NCBI GenBank assembly: GCA_050291365.1
Contig: JBNKJS010000029.1
Location: 20,610 to 84,609, forward strand
Direction: 5' to 3'
DNA: 64,000 bases
Source: JAAGZL01 sp050291365
GTDB lineage: Bacteria > Pseudomonadota > Gammaproteobacteria > Chromatiales > Chromatiaceae
The translations under genes and the position numbers were made by a program. Positions 17,757 to 26,932 of the stretch are shown piece by piece; position 1 is the stretch's first letter; every line of letters begins with the position of its first letter. The notes under the pieces were generated by a model. It worked only from the letters and a program-made list of their open reading frames with translations, made no database searches and was not told where the DNA came from.

Positions 17757-19252
17757 GAAACCAACTCCTCTTGGTAAAGTGATTCAATCTGTTGTAGATA
17801 AATTTGGTGTATGGCGAGCCGGCGTATTCGGCCGGTGCCGGAAAGCTGCCCGTTCATCGGGCTAAATGGTTCGTCGGCCACTGTCCAACGGGTGATGCGG
17901 GCGTAATCCGGAAGTCCGCTGTTCACCCGGGCCACGGATGAGGCTAGATCCTCCGGGGTGGCACCAGGCATAGGCACAATCACCGCCGCATTCCAGGGCT
18001 TGGCCTCGCCGAACACCGCCGCCTGGGCGATGCTCTTCTCCAGCACCAGCTCCCGCTCCACCCATTCTGGGGAGACGTTACGTCCAAAAGCGGTAATAAA
18101 CAGGTTGCGGCGTCTACCGCTCAGATAGAGAAAACCATCTTGGTCAAGATGACCAATATCACCGGTGCGCCACCAACCATCTTGCAACTGGGGGGCAGTC
18201 TCACCCAGATAACCTGCGAAAAGATTGCCCGAGACCAGCACCTCACCATCCTCGGCAATACGCAGTTGCGTATGCGGCAGGGGACGACCCACTGATCCAT
18301 CCCTATATTGGGATGGGGTGTTTAGGGTGGTAACAGAGGCGCATTCGGAAAGACCGTAACCCTCAAACACCGGCAGATTCAGTTGGCGCGCCCGCTGCAG
18401 CAACTGAGGGGATACCGATGCACCACCCACGGCGATAAAGCGTAGCTGTTCCGGTGATGGAGAGCCCTGCTCTATCACCTCCACCAGCCCCTGCAAGGTT
18501 TGTGGCGTCAGGATCACACTGGTGGCGTTATAGTCACGAACGGCGCGCACCATGGTTACGGCATCCAGGCCAGCTGCGCCTTTCAATCCGGTCTCCGCCA
18601 GTGACGGCAGCAGGGCCGTGGCCCCACTCCATAGGGAGACATAAAGCCCAGCGATGTTCTCTAACAATACAGCCAGGGGCATGAGCGCCAGATGACGATC
18701 ACTTTCCCTGGCCTCAACTGCGCCTGCCAAAGATTCAACCACCGGCTCAATCCGCTCCCAGGGCAGCATCACACCCTTCGGCTCCCCGGTAGTACCAGAG
18801 GTATAGGTAACCTTGGAAACCTCTGCCGGCACTGAGGCGCCATCACCCGCTGCATCTATCAATGCAACCTCTTGCTGCATGACCTGGATCTTGGACCAGC
18901 TATCAGCAACCACATCCGAAGCTCGATTCCGGAACAGCTCCGGGTTATCGCTAACCACGGCCTGCACAGATGCCTGCTTCAGGCAGTGCTGTACCTGCTG
19001 GGGCGAAAAGAATGGAGGAACAGGTACCAGGGTAATACCTGAGAACAGGGCAGCCAGATCAAACAGGGCCCAAATAGGGCCGTTGTCCATATCCAGCCCC
19101 AGGGTGGTTATGTTCAGTTCCCCCAGCCTCTGGGAGAGTTCTTGCACCTCCCGAGCCAACCCCTGGTAATCCAGCTCGCAACCGTTGCCGCTGAGCGCTA
19201 CCGCATGGGGTCTGGTATATGCGTGGGATAGGATTCGGTCAAACAGCTTCAT
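17753..19252 (-). CDS. AMP-forming acyl-CoA synthetase/ligase (ANL superfamily) with an altered A10 Lys
   Basis: The protein of about 499 residues has the adenylation core A3 (VTYTSGTTGEPKGVML, near 155), A5 (EGYGLSECASVTTLNTP, near 300) and A7-A8 (WWRTGDIGHLDQDGFLYLSG, RRRNLFITAFGRNVSP). The C-terminal A10 motif, which normally carries the catalytic Lys in a GKxxR context, reads GTGRIRR. An Arg therefore occupies the Lys position, as far as I can align it. It would activate a carboxylic acid, but if A10 is truly lost the adenylation step may be impaired or changed. The start ATG at 19252 overlaps the upstream stop by ATGA; an in-frame start at 19288 would run into the preceding gene. Confidence 0.9.
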   Translation of the reverse strand: MKLFDRILSHAYTRPHAVALSGNGCELDYQGLAREVQELSQRLGELNITTLGLDMDNGPIWALFDLAALFSGITLVPVPPFFSPQQVQHCLKQASVQAVVSDNPELFRNRASDVVADSWSKIQVMQQEVALIDAAGDGASVPAEVSKVTYTSGTTGEPKGVMLPWERIEPVVESLAGAVEARESDRHLALMPLAVLLENIAGLYVSLWSGATALLPSLAETGLKGAAGLDAVTMVRAVRDYNATSVILTPQTLQGLVEVIEQGSPSPEQLRFIAVGGASVSPQLLQRARQLNLPVFEGYGLSECASVTTLNTPSQYRDGSVGRPLPHTQLRIAEDGEVLVSGNLFAGYLGETAPQLQDGWWRTGDIGHLDQDGFLYLSGRRRNLFITAFGRNVSPEWVERELVLEKSIAQAAVFGEAKPWNAAVIVPMPGATPEDLASSVARVNSGLPDYARITRWTVADEPFSPMNGQLSGTGRIRRLAIHQIYLQQIESLYQEELVS

Positions 19253-19920
19253 GCCGCAACACTCCCGGCCTCTCCGGCATGGAGCCACAGGCGACCCAAC
19301 ACTGATTGAGCCTGCATACGTTGCTGCAGTATCTGGTATCCGTGCTCAACCCGGCCCGCCATCACCTTGGGCTTCTGATCGTAATAGCTACCCCATGTGG
19401 CTAGATCGTCCGACTCTAGCCTGGATGGGTCTGCATCTCCCAGTTCGATCAGATCCATCCCCATACGGCCGAATGCATTGCACAACGTCGGTCCGGCGGT
19501 AAACACTACCCACTTTCCGCGGGAAGCGTAGAGATAGGCGGTTAATGCGGTAATCAGCCAACGACCACCACCGGCCCCTGACACCGCCAGATTGCCAACC
19601 TCAACTATGCCATCCCGGTCCACCGGACTACTTATCTTCGCCGCCAGCAACTGCTCTACTGGCCGGTCCAGATACCGTTCCAAAAACAGCTCGTCGTCCT
19701 TGGCCAAACGCAGACCGAGAGCGCCCAGCAGCTCACCATCGTCATTGCGCAGACTCATCAGCGTCGGCATAAACAGCCGTACATCTGCACCATATGCCTG
19801 AAGAAAACTAGCGTGAACAAACTGCTCAACCTCAGACCGGTTACGGTCCTGAACACTGCTTGTTTCCACCTGAGTTGGATATGCTCCAGTCCGGTTGTAG
19901 GATTGTTCTAAGCTTGCCAT
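19249..19920 (-). CDS. Thermostable hemolysin (delta-VPH) family protein
   Basis: This 223-residue protein matches the family named after Vibrio parahaemolyticus thermostable delta-hemolysin. Marks are VEQFVHASFLQAYGADVRLFMPTLMSLRNDDGELLGALGLR near residues 30-75, LFLERYLDRPVE near 78, and VEVGNLAVSGAGGGRWLITALTAYLYA near 105-130. The fold is GNAT-like and resembles autoinducer synthases, so an acyltransferase role is more likely than pore formation; that is an inference. No signal peptide is present. It is the first gene of the seven-gene operon, behind the CTTAA direct repeat, and its TGA overlaps the ligase ATG. Confidence 0.85.
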   Translation of the reverse strand: MASLEQSYNRTGAYPTQVETSSVQDRNRSEVEQFVHASFLQAYGADVRLFMPTLMSLRNDDGELLGALGLRLAKDDELFLERYLDRPVEQLLAAKISSPVDRDGIVEVGNLAVSGAGGGRWLITALTAYLYASRGKWVVFTAGPTLCNAFGRMGMDLIELGDADPSRLESDDLATWGSYYDQKPKVMAGRVEHGYQILQQRMQAQSVLGRLWLHAGEAGSVAA

Positions 19921-19966
19921 ATTCCCTGCCCATTACTAAAAGATGGGCAAACTGTACAAAAGGAAA

Positions 19967-19982
19967 CTTAACGGTTTCTTAA
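19967..19982. promoter_or_regulatory. Probable QseB/PmrA-type operator (CTTAA-N6-CTTAA)
   Basis: CTTAA at 19967-19971 and CTTAA at 19978-19982 are spaced 11 bases start to start, one helical turn, the arrangement bound by OmpR-family regulators of the QseB/PmrA group. The repeat lies 47-62 bases before the hemolysin-family start. On the minus strand a TACAGT -10-like element follows about 10 bases after the second half-site, so the site would overlap the -35 region. The cognate regulator is encoded in the same operon (14932-15603), which implies autoregulation. Confidence 0.55.
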
Positions 19983-20171
19983 AACGGCAGAATCAGGGAG
20001 TTATAAGATAAAGTTAACGCCTGGCCACAAAATCCCCCAGGAACGAAAATCGCACACCATATGAATATGGTGTTTTGTTCTACACTTAACATACTAATAA
20101 GCTGTCTTTTCCAGAATCTCGCACGCCTTAGGTGTCAACGAGACTACAGATGGATTAATTAGAGGGACCTA

Positions 20172-23100
20172 ATGCCTTCGTTGAGCTCCATTAAAAATCT
20201 TGAACTGAATGCCCAGTTACTTGCCGTTTTCCTGGCTGTGATTCTCATAGGGGCAGGCGCTTATGGCGCAGTGCAGTTGATTGAGCAACGCTATCAACGC
20301 GGCCTGGAATACTCATTGAGTGCGGTGATTGACACCACCGCAAAGGGAATCAATTTATGGAAAAAAGAAGAGATGCTGATGGTGCAAGGCATGGCTCAGG
20401 AGGAGTCCATCATTGAAGCAGCCAAGGCGCTCCTTAGAGTGCAGCGCGAACAGAAACCACTACTTAAATCTAAGGCGCAACAGCGGCTGCGCCGGATGAT
20501 GAGACCCAACCTTAACAAGTACCGGGGCTATTTCCTCATCGCACCAGACAACATCAGCCTGGCCTCATCCAGGGACGGCAATGTAGGCACTAGCAACCTG
20601 CTAACCAAATATCCGGATATCCTGGAGCAACTCTGGAGTGGTGAGACACGACTCACACCGATACAGCGTTCCGATGTATCTCTTTCGACTGAGATTGAGA
20701 CACTACCCCAGCCCGGCGATGAGACCCTTTTCGCGGGTACGCCGGTCAGGGATGAGGATGGAGATATAATAGCCCTGCTTACCCTGCGTATCGATCCCTA
20801 CAAGACGCTACTGCCCCTTACTTCCAAGGGAGAACTGGGTGAGACCGGAGAGAGCTATTTCTTTGATCGCCACGGCGTCTTGCTAAGTAACAGTAGACAT
20901 GAATACCAACTTATCCAACTCGGCCTGCTTGAACCGGGCATGTCAAGTGTCGCCAATCTACGGATCAGGGATCCAGGTGTCGATCTGACCAAGCTTGATT
21001 ATAAGATGCAGTTTCCCAACAACCTCCCCCTGACCAGGATGGCGGCCAGCGCCACCAAAGGTGAGAAAGGTACAGACATAACAGGTTACCGGGATTACCG
21101 CGGCGTACCCGTCGTGGGTGCTTGGCAGTGGGATAAAGAGCTTGGTATTGGTCTGGCCACGGAACAGGATGTGGCCGAGGCCTACAGACTCTTCTATTTC
21201 GTAAAGACCCTAATCTATGGAGGTAGCACCATCGCAGCCATGATACTACTGGCGCTGGCATGGGTTTTTATATCAGGAAAACAGAGCCTGGCGCAGTTGC
21301 AAAACCGGCTGCAGGCCATAGTGGAGACATCTGACTACGGTATCGTAGTGATCAATGAGCAGGGAGTGATCGAGAGCATCAACCCATCCATGGAATCTAT
21401 GTTCGGCTATAGCGCTCAGGAGATGATAGACAACAACATCAGCATGCTAATGCCCGAACCGCACCACAGCCAGCATGACCTCTACCTCGAACACTATCGA
21501 CACACCGGCGACTCCAAGATCATCGGCGTTGGCAGAGAGGTAGAAGGGAAACGCAAAGATGGCTCTGTCTTTCCCATAGATTTGAGAATAAACCGACTGG
21601 AGCTAGCCAGCGGACTCCATTTTGCCGGCCTCATTCGAGATATTAGCGAACGCAAACAGGCTGAGCAGGGTATCCTCAAGGCGCGGGAGGAGGCCGTTCA
21701 CGCAAACAGTGCCAAGTCCAACTTCCTGGCCACTATGAGTCACGAGATTCGCACCCCGCTAAACGGCATTGTCGGCACCATTGACATGTTGGCGCACACA
21801 AGCCTGAATAAAGACCAACAGGATCTAGTGGAGACAGCACAGGATTCTGCTGTTCTGCTCCAGGGCATTATTGAAGACATACTGGATTTTTCCAAGATTG
21901 AGGCCGGGCGGCTAGAACTTGAGATGGTCCCCCTCTACCTAGAGGATCTGGTGGAGAAACTAGGCGAGAATCTACAGCACATCGCCAAGCTCAGCGAGGT
22001 TGAGCTTCTAATATATATCGATCCAGAGCTGCAGCAGATCAAGGGTGATCCGCTAAGACTGAGACAGATCCTATACAACCTGGCTGGCAATGCCATCAAG
22101 TTCAGCAGCGACCTCACTGATAGAGTTGGACAGGTCGTAATCAGCGCCCAGTTGCAACGCCGGGTGGCAGGTAAAGCTGATATTAGTTTTCAGGTAAAGG
22201 ACAACGGTATTGGTATGAGCAGAGAGGTGCAAGAACGCCTGTTCAGACCGTTCGTACAGGGCGAAGGGGAGATCACCCGGCGTTTTGGCGGCACCGGACT
22301 TGGGCTTGTTATCACCCAGCGCCTGGTTGAGATCATGAATGGTCATATCGAACTGGAAAGCACCGAGGGAGAAGGTTCTACTTTCACGGTCCATGTCACT
22401 CTGGAAGAGACCACAGAACTACCACCAATAGAAACTTCCAATCTGGAAGGCATCAAGGTGGTGCTACTTACCCGTGACGAAGCCGCGCAGATATTGAGCA
22501 GTTACTTACGTCATGCTGGTGCAACGGTTGTCCAGAAAATCGCTGACGAGGCGGTAGAGCTATGCAAAAAAGAGCGCGGCGATGCCAATGAACTGTTTGT
22601 AGTTATCGACACCCGCGGGGACATGGATTCATCCACCGCCTTACGTAATACCCTGCGCGAAGAGATCAGCGATATCGACCAGCATTTTCTCTTTATTGAG
22701 CGAGGACAGCGCCGTTATGCCAGGCCGTATGAAAAGGACGGTTTGACCCTGGACCTTAACGCCATGCGCCGGAAAACACTGCTGAATGCCATAGCTGCCT
22801 TAGCTGGCCGCGAGTCTCCGGAACTGCAAACGCCTGCCCTAATACAACCTGAACCAGACATACCACTCAGCGTTGATGAGGCCAAAGCTCAAGGTCGCTT
22901 GATCCTTCTGGTGGATGACAACCCAACTAACGTAAAGGTCATCGGCCAACAGTTGAACATGCTCGGTTACCTGGCAGAAACGGCAGAGGATGGCGCAGAC
23001 GCCTTGGAGATGTGGCGAACCGGCAGCTATTCACTAATATTGACCGACTGCCATATGCCGATAATGGATGGCTACCAATTGTCTGAAATCATACGCAGAG

Positions 23101-23663
23101 AAGAGACTCCAGGAACGCGTATACCCATCATCGCCACCACCGCAGACGCGCTAAAAGGAACGGCACAGAGGTGTTTTGATGCCGGAATGAACGACTACTT
23201 GACCAAACCCATGAAGCTGCAGCAGCTTAGGGAGGCCCTGAGGAAATGGGCACCAAAGGTTGGTGTGGAAGATGAGAGCGACAAGGAGCAGTCGTTTACA
23301 CAAGGAGCAGATATGTCTCATGAAGATATAGACCAAACTGCTCTTGGTAACATCCTTGGAACCCAGGACCCAGAAATGCTGGCTGAGTACTATAATAGTT
23401 TTCTGGAGACCAGCACGCCGACGGCAAAGCAGATCCAGGACGCGTTTAACGCTGGCGATCTTTCGGAGGTAAGCAGACTTGCGCACAAGCTGAAATCATC
23501 CGCCCGCACAGTTGGGGCCAACCGCCTGGGAGATTGTTGTCAGGCCCTGGAGGAGGCAGGAAGAGAGGGTGATGCCCAGAGTGTCAGCCAACAGATGGAG
23601 CTTCTTCCCGTCCTGTTCAATGGCGTTAAGGCGTGGATAGAACACAGTTACGCAACTGCATAA
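20172..23663 (+). CDS. Hybrid histidine kinase (Cache-PAS-HisKA-HATPase-REC-Hpt)
   Basis: The 1163-residue membrane kinase has a helix at about 14-34 and a periplasmic sensor of about 310 residues of dCache type (RGYFLIAPDNISLASSRDG, GETGESYFFDRHGVLLSNSR, DYRGVPVVGAWQWDKELGIGLATE). A second helix is near 345-367. A PAS domain follows (about 378-500), then HisKA with phospho-His524 (MSHEIRTPLNG), HATPase (DNGIGMSREV, GGTGLGLVI), a receiver-like segment without a clear phospho-Asp (about 755-880), a receiver with Asp959 (LILTDCHMP), and an Hpt domain with His1105 (LAHKLKSSA). This is the architecture of EvgS/VieS-type phosphorelays. It lies 21 bases before the REC-EAL gene, its probable partner. 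GAGGGA precedes the ATG. Confidence 0.94.
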   Translation: MPSLSSIKNLELNAQLLAVFLAVILIGAGAYGAVQLIEQRYQRGLEYSLSAVIDTTAKGINLWKKEEMLMVQGMAQEESIIEAAKALLRVQREQKPLLKSKAQQRLRRMMRPNLNKYRGYFLIAPDNISLASSRDGNVGTSNLLTKYPDILEQLWSGETRLTPIQRSDVSLSTEIETLPQPGDETLFAGTPVRDEDGDIIALLTLRIDPYKTLLPLTSKGELGETGESYFFDRHGVLLSNSRHEYQLIQLGLLEPGMSSVANLRIRDPGVDLTKLDYKMQFPNNLPLTRMAASATKGEKGTDITGYRDYRGVPVVGAWQWDKELGIGLATEQDVAEAYRLFYFVKTLIYGGSTIAAMILLALAWVFISGKQSLAQLQNRLQAIVETSDYGIVVINEQGVIESINPSMESMFGYSAQEMIDNNISMLMPEPHHSQHDLYLEHYRHTGDSKIIGVGREVEGKRKDGSVFPIDLRINRLELASGLHFAGLIRDISERKQAEQGILKAREEAVHANSAKSNFLATMSHEIRTPLNGIVGTIDMLAHTSLNKDQQDLVETAQDSAVLLQGIIEDILDFSKIEAGRLELEMVPLYLEDLVEKLGENLQHIAKLSEVELLIYIDPELQQIKGDPLRLRQILYNLAGNAIKFSSDLTDRVGQVVISAQLQRRVAGKADISFQVKDNGIGMSREVQERLFRPFVQGEGEITRRFGGTGLGLVITQRLVEIMNGHIELESTEGEGSTFTVHVTLEETTELPPIETSNLEGIKVVLLTRDEAAQILSSYLRHAGATVVQKIADEAVELCKKERGDANELFVVIDTRGDMDSSTALRNTLREEISDIDQHFLFIERGQRRYARPYEKDGLTLDLNAMRRKTLLNAIAALAGRESPELQTPALIQPEPDIPLSVDEAKAQGRLILLVDDNPTNVKVIGQQLNMLGYLAETAEDGADALEMWRTGSYSLILTDCHMPIMDGYQLSEIIRREETPGTRIPIIATTADALKGTAQRCFDAGMNDYLTKPMKLQQLREALRKWAPKVGVEDESDKEQSFTQGADMSHEDIDQTALGNILGTQDPEMLAEYYNSFLETSTPTAKQIQDAFNAGDLSEVSRLAHKLKSSARTVGANRLGDCCQALEEAGREGDAQSVSQQMELLPVLFNGVKAWIEHSYATA

Positions 23664-23684
23664 CTAAAGGACTATTTCGTACAT

Positions 23685-24908
23685 ATGGAACCGAAGGACT
23701 ATACAAACACCGTTCTGGTTGTTGATGACGAACCGTTTATCCTGCGTACCACGAAGGATGTACTCACACGGCTTGGTTTTACCCAGGTAAAGAGCGCTGA
23801 CAATGTGGCCGATGCCTTGGATCTGATATCAAAGGCAGATCCGCCTGTGGGCCTGGTGTTAAGCGATCTAAATATGCCAGGCGTAGACGGACTGGAACTG
23901 CTCAAACGTTTCGACGAGATGAGCTATCGTGGCGACATACTTCTCTTCAGTGGAGAAGATGATCAGACACTGAAGATGGCGGAATCCCTGGCCCGAGCGC
24001 GCGGACTATCGGTGATCGGCGCAATCGCCAAGCCGATACAGATGGATACACTCATGGAGAAGCTATCTCACTGCTCACAATCCATAGCCGCCCCAACAAA
24101 ACCATCAACAAACAGGGTGACCCTAACCCCGGTAATCTTGCAGTCGGCCATAGAGTTCGGCGATTTAAAGCCCTGGTTTCAGCCCAAGATAGATATTGCC
24201 ACCCGCATGCCTGTGGGCGTAGAAGTATTGGCCCGCTGGCCCGAGAGCCCCATTGGCCCCATATTCCCCGACACCTTTATCCCCGTAGCCGAAGAACATG
24301 GACTGATCGACTTGCTCACCTTCTCCCTGGTCGACCAGACGATAATGATAGACAAGGTGTGGCGAAAGCAGGATATTGATCTGGAAATAGCCTTCAATAT
24401 CTCTATGAACAGCCTCTATGATACGGAGTTTGCTGACAATCTGATAAAACAGGTGACCTTAGCTGATGGCCATATAGATAGAATCAAGCTGGAGGTTACT
24501 GAGAGTCAACTGATGGATGATCTGGTGCGCCCGCTCGAGGCTCTACTACGACTGCGCATGAAAAAGTTCAAACTCTCCATCGACGATTTCGGCACCGGAC
24601 ACTCCAATCTCAGACAGTTGCGCGACCTGCCCTTTGATGAACTAAAACTGGACCGCAGTTTTATACAATCCAGTGGCGATGGAGAGCGCACCAGTTTGAT
24701 CCTGGAATCCACGGTGGAAATGGCCAGAAAACTGAATCTGTCCATCGTGGCGGAAGGAGTGGAAACCATGGAAGATTGGCTACGGGTTGAACGACTCGGT
24801 TGTGATCTGATGCAGGGATACTTAACAGCCAGACCAATGCCGGGCGACGAAATACCCGACTGGATCGCCTCATGGCCAACCCTGCGAGATAGGCTGTTCA
24901 AAAGCTAA
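23685..24908 (+). CDS. REC-EAL response regulator (c-di-GMP phosphodiesterase)
   Basis: The 407-residue protein has a receiver domain (about 8-130; D15/D16, phospho-Asp61 in LSDLNMPGVDG, Lys in AIAKPIQ) and an EAL domain (about 150-400). The EAL active site looks complete: EVLARW, NISMNSLYD, KLEVTESQLM, DDFGTGHSNL, KLDRSFIQ and EGVETMED. It should hydrolyse c-di-GMP when phosphorylated, in the manner of VieA but without a DNA-binding tail. It directly follows the hybrid kinase, which is the likely phosphodonor through its Hpt domain. Confidence 0.94.
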   Translation: MEPKDYTNTVLVVDDEPFILRTTKDVLTRLGFTQVKSADNVADALDLISKADPPVGLVLSDLNMPGVDGLELLKRFDEMSYRGDILLFSGEDDQTLKMAESLARARGLSVIGAIAKPIQMDTLMEKLSHCSQSIAAPTKPSTNRVTLTPVILQSAIEFGDLKPWFQPKIDIATRMPVGVEVLARWPESPIGPIFPDTFIPVAEEHGLIDLLTFSLVDQTIMIDKVWRKQDIDLEIAFNISMNSLYDTEFADNLIKQVTLADGHIDRIKLEVTESQLMDDLVRPLEALLRLRMKKFKLSIDDFGTGHSNLRQLRDLPFDELKLDRSFIQSSGDGERTSLILESTVEMARKLNLSIVAEGVETMEDWLRVERLGCDLMQGYLTARPMPGDEIPDWIASWPTLRDRLFKS

Positions 24909-24992
24909 TCTATCTAGATCTGATCTCTACCGGCAACAGCGGCATTGGGCTTGGGCATACATACAAAGGCCCACCGCACCATACTCCCCAGG

Positions 24993-25919
24993 CTAACTCT
25001 CAGATAGATTCCGCAGAATCCTATCCGCCCCGGCCTCCAGCAGCTCTTCCGCCAAACCACGCCCTAATGATTCCGCCTCTTCCCGATGGGCGCGTCGCTC
25101 AGCAAACAACATCTCCTTGCCATCAACACTTGCGACCATTCCACGCAGCCAGATCTGATCCTGCTCCAGCACCGCATAAGCACCGATGGGCACCTGACAC
25201 CCACCTTCCAGACGGTGATTAAATGCCCGTTCCGCAGCCACACGGCTATGGGTGTCTTTGTCATTAAGGCATTCGATCAGCGAGATGGTCTCCTCATCGC
25301 CCTCACGACACTCAATACCAACAGCACCCTGCCCCACGGCCGGCAACATGAACTCAGCAGGTATCTGATGACGAATACGCTCCTCCAGCTCCAACCGGAT
25401 CAGACCGGCAGAGGCCAGGATAATGGCGTCAAACTCACCACTGTCCAGCTTGGACAGCCGGGTCTGTACATTGCCGCGCAGACTTAATATCTCCAGATCA
25501 GCCCTTTTATGTAGCAACTGACTAGAGCGGCGCAGGCTAGATGTGCCTACACGGGCACCCTGAGGCAGATCATCAATATGGGCGTAGGTATTGGAAACAA
25601 AGGCATCAAAAGGGGACTCCCTCTCACAGATAACCGGCAACCCGAACCCCTCCGGCAGCTCCATAGGGACATCCTTCATAGAGTGCACGGCGATATCGGC
25701 AATACCAGCCATCATCCCCTGTTCCAGCTCCTTTACGAAAAGACCCTTGCCGCCGATCTTGGCCAGCGGAACATCCAGGATCTTGTCGCCCTGGGTAGTC
25801 ATAGTAACCAGTTCGACCTCCAATCCATCATGCTCAGCCATCAGATGGCTGCGCACATACTCCGCCTGCCACAGGGCGAGAGGACTCTTGCGGGTGGCGA
25901 TTTTCAGTTTCTTACTCAT
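24993..25919 (-). CDS. hemC: Hydroxymethylbilane synthase (porphobilinogen deaminase)
   Basis: This 308-residue enzyme polymerises four porphobilinogens into hydroxymethylbilane in haem synthesis. It has KIATRKSPLALWQA at the start, TTQGDKI, GGKGLFVKELE, AVHSMKDVP, RVGTSSLRRSSQL and LRGNVQTRLSKL. The dipyrromethane-binding Cys is in LEGGCQVPIGAYA near residue 241, matching C242 of E. coli. The ATG at 25919 gives the family start; the longer in-frame start at 25958 adds 13 residues that do not belong. hemD is not adjacent on the visible side. Confidence 0.97.
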   Translation of the reverse strand: MSKKLKIATRKSPLALWQAEYVRSHLMAEHDGLEVELVTMTTQGDKILDVPLAKIGGKGLFVKELEQGMMAGIADIAVHSMKDVPMELPEGFGLPVICERESPFDAFVSNTYAHIDDLPQGARVGTSSLRRSSQLLHKRADLEILSLRGNVQTRLSKLDSGEFDAIILASAGLIRLELEERIRHQIPAEFMLPAVGQGAVGIECREGDEETISLIECLNDKDTHSRVAAERAFNHRLEGGCQVPIGAYAVLEQDQIWLRGMVASVDGKEMLFAERRAHREEAESLGRGLAEELLEAGADRILRNLSES

Positions 25920-26101
25920 AAGGTCAAACCGTTTGCTGAAAAAATATATCTTACTCAAAAAGTGCAGACCGAGGCATAAAACACCTTACTGCATCGCGGC
26001 AGGATATATAAAAATTATTATTGGATCAGTAAGTTAGGATGGTCAATCTTACTCATTGAAATCATTAGGCATTCTAAAGAAATAGTAACTATCGATCAAG
26101 G

Positions 26102-26131
26102 CAAAACAAAACCCACCGCCAGGGGTGGGTT
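26102..26131 (-). terminator. Rho-independent terminator after the PEP-CTERM gene
   Basis: AACCCACC (26110-26117) and GGTGGGTT (26124-26131) form an 8-bp stem with a 6-base loop. On the minus strand it is followed by TTTTGTTTTG. It lies about 50 bases after the stop of the gene at 26179-26742. Confidence 0.8.
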
Positions 26132-26178
26132 CAAACACAACAAACCGTGAAAAGAAATAAACCCTATCGGTTCAGCTA

Positions 26179-26742
26179 TCAGGCAGACAGCCTGCGTCTA
26201 CTAAACGCCACCAAACCGACCAGCCCGCTGGCAAAGAGCCACACAGCCGTAGGGATAGGTATGGCCGTCACATAGACAGTAAAGTGGGATAGACCATGCT
26301 CTGTCCACCCCCGAATATCCCAGGTACCGGTGGTGCTGGTACCATCAAGGAGATGGTAGGCGCTGAACTCGGGGCCAGCTTTAAGGGCAAATGCAACCTG
26401 ACCATAGCGATCAAAGATATCGCTATCCAACGACCAGGTGCCAAATAGAGATTCACCATCTATAACCGGATTTACAACCAAGCCAACATCAATTATCGTC
26501 TCTCGCGCTGGGGTACCATCCTGAAGCTTCTCAGCGAACATCCAGGTGTTTATATCAAAGGCCCCAGTACCACCATAGGTATTAAACCAGGCTGCGTCAT
26601 CATTACCTGAAACAGGCCCAATGCAGTCCTGAGAACCGGTCACATCTGAGATACTACAGTCTGCGGCAGTAGCTGATAATGGGCTAGTTAGCAGACACAA
26701 CAGGAGCAGGGCTGCTCCCCAAGGGGTATATTTGCCGTACAT
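26179..26742 (-). CDS. PEP-CTERM-type exported protein
   Basis: The 187-residue protein has a signal peptide (about residues 1-27, ending SATAA). A mature part of about 130 residues carries two early Cys residues (DCSISDVTGSQDC). The C-terminal sorting tail is IPIPTAVWLFASGLVGLVAF followed by SRRR. That tail (Pro-rich motif, hydrophobic helix, Arg cluster) is the signal recognised by exosortases, which transfer such proteins to the envelope or exopolysaccharide. Its mature region has no recognisable domain. It is the first of three such proteins here; exosortase itself is not in the window. Confidence 0.85.
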   Translation of the reverse strand: MYGKYTPWGAALLLLCLLTSPLSATAADCSISDVTGSQDCIGPVSGNDDAAWFNTYGGTGAFDINTWMFAEKLQDGTPARETIIDVGLVVNPVIDGESLFGTWSLDSDIFDRYGQVAFALKAGPEFSAYHLLDGTSTTGTWDIRGWTEHGLSHFTVYVTAIPIPTAVWLFASGLVGLVAFSRRRLSA

Positions 26743-26932
26743 AGTCTACTCACTTATATAACTGAGCGAGAACGGCGACCGTCCTAACCACCAATTCAGG
26801 CAAACTACGTGATTTTCCTAAACCATACAAGTTTAGCCTAGGTACAGATGAGGGGGTTTTCATCGCTCATATGGGCGATAAACTATAAAAGCTGGGAATA
26901 TTGTTCCCAGTGAACAATAGGGGTAGATATAT

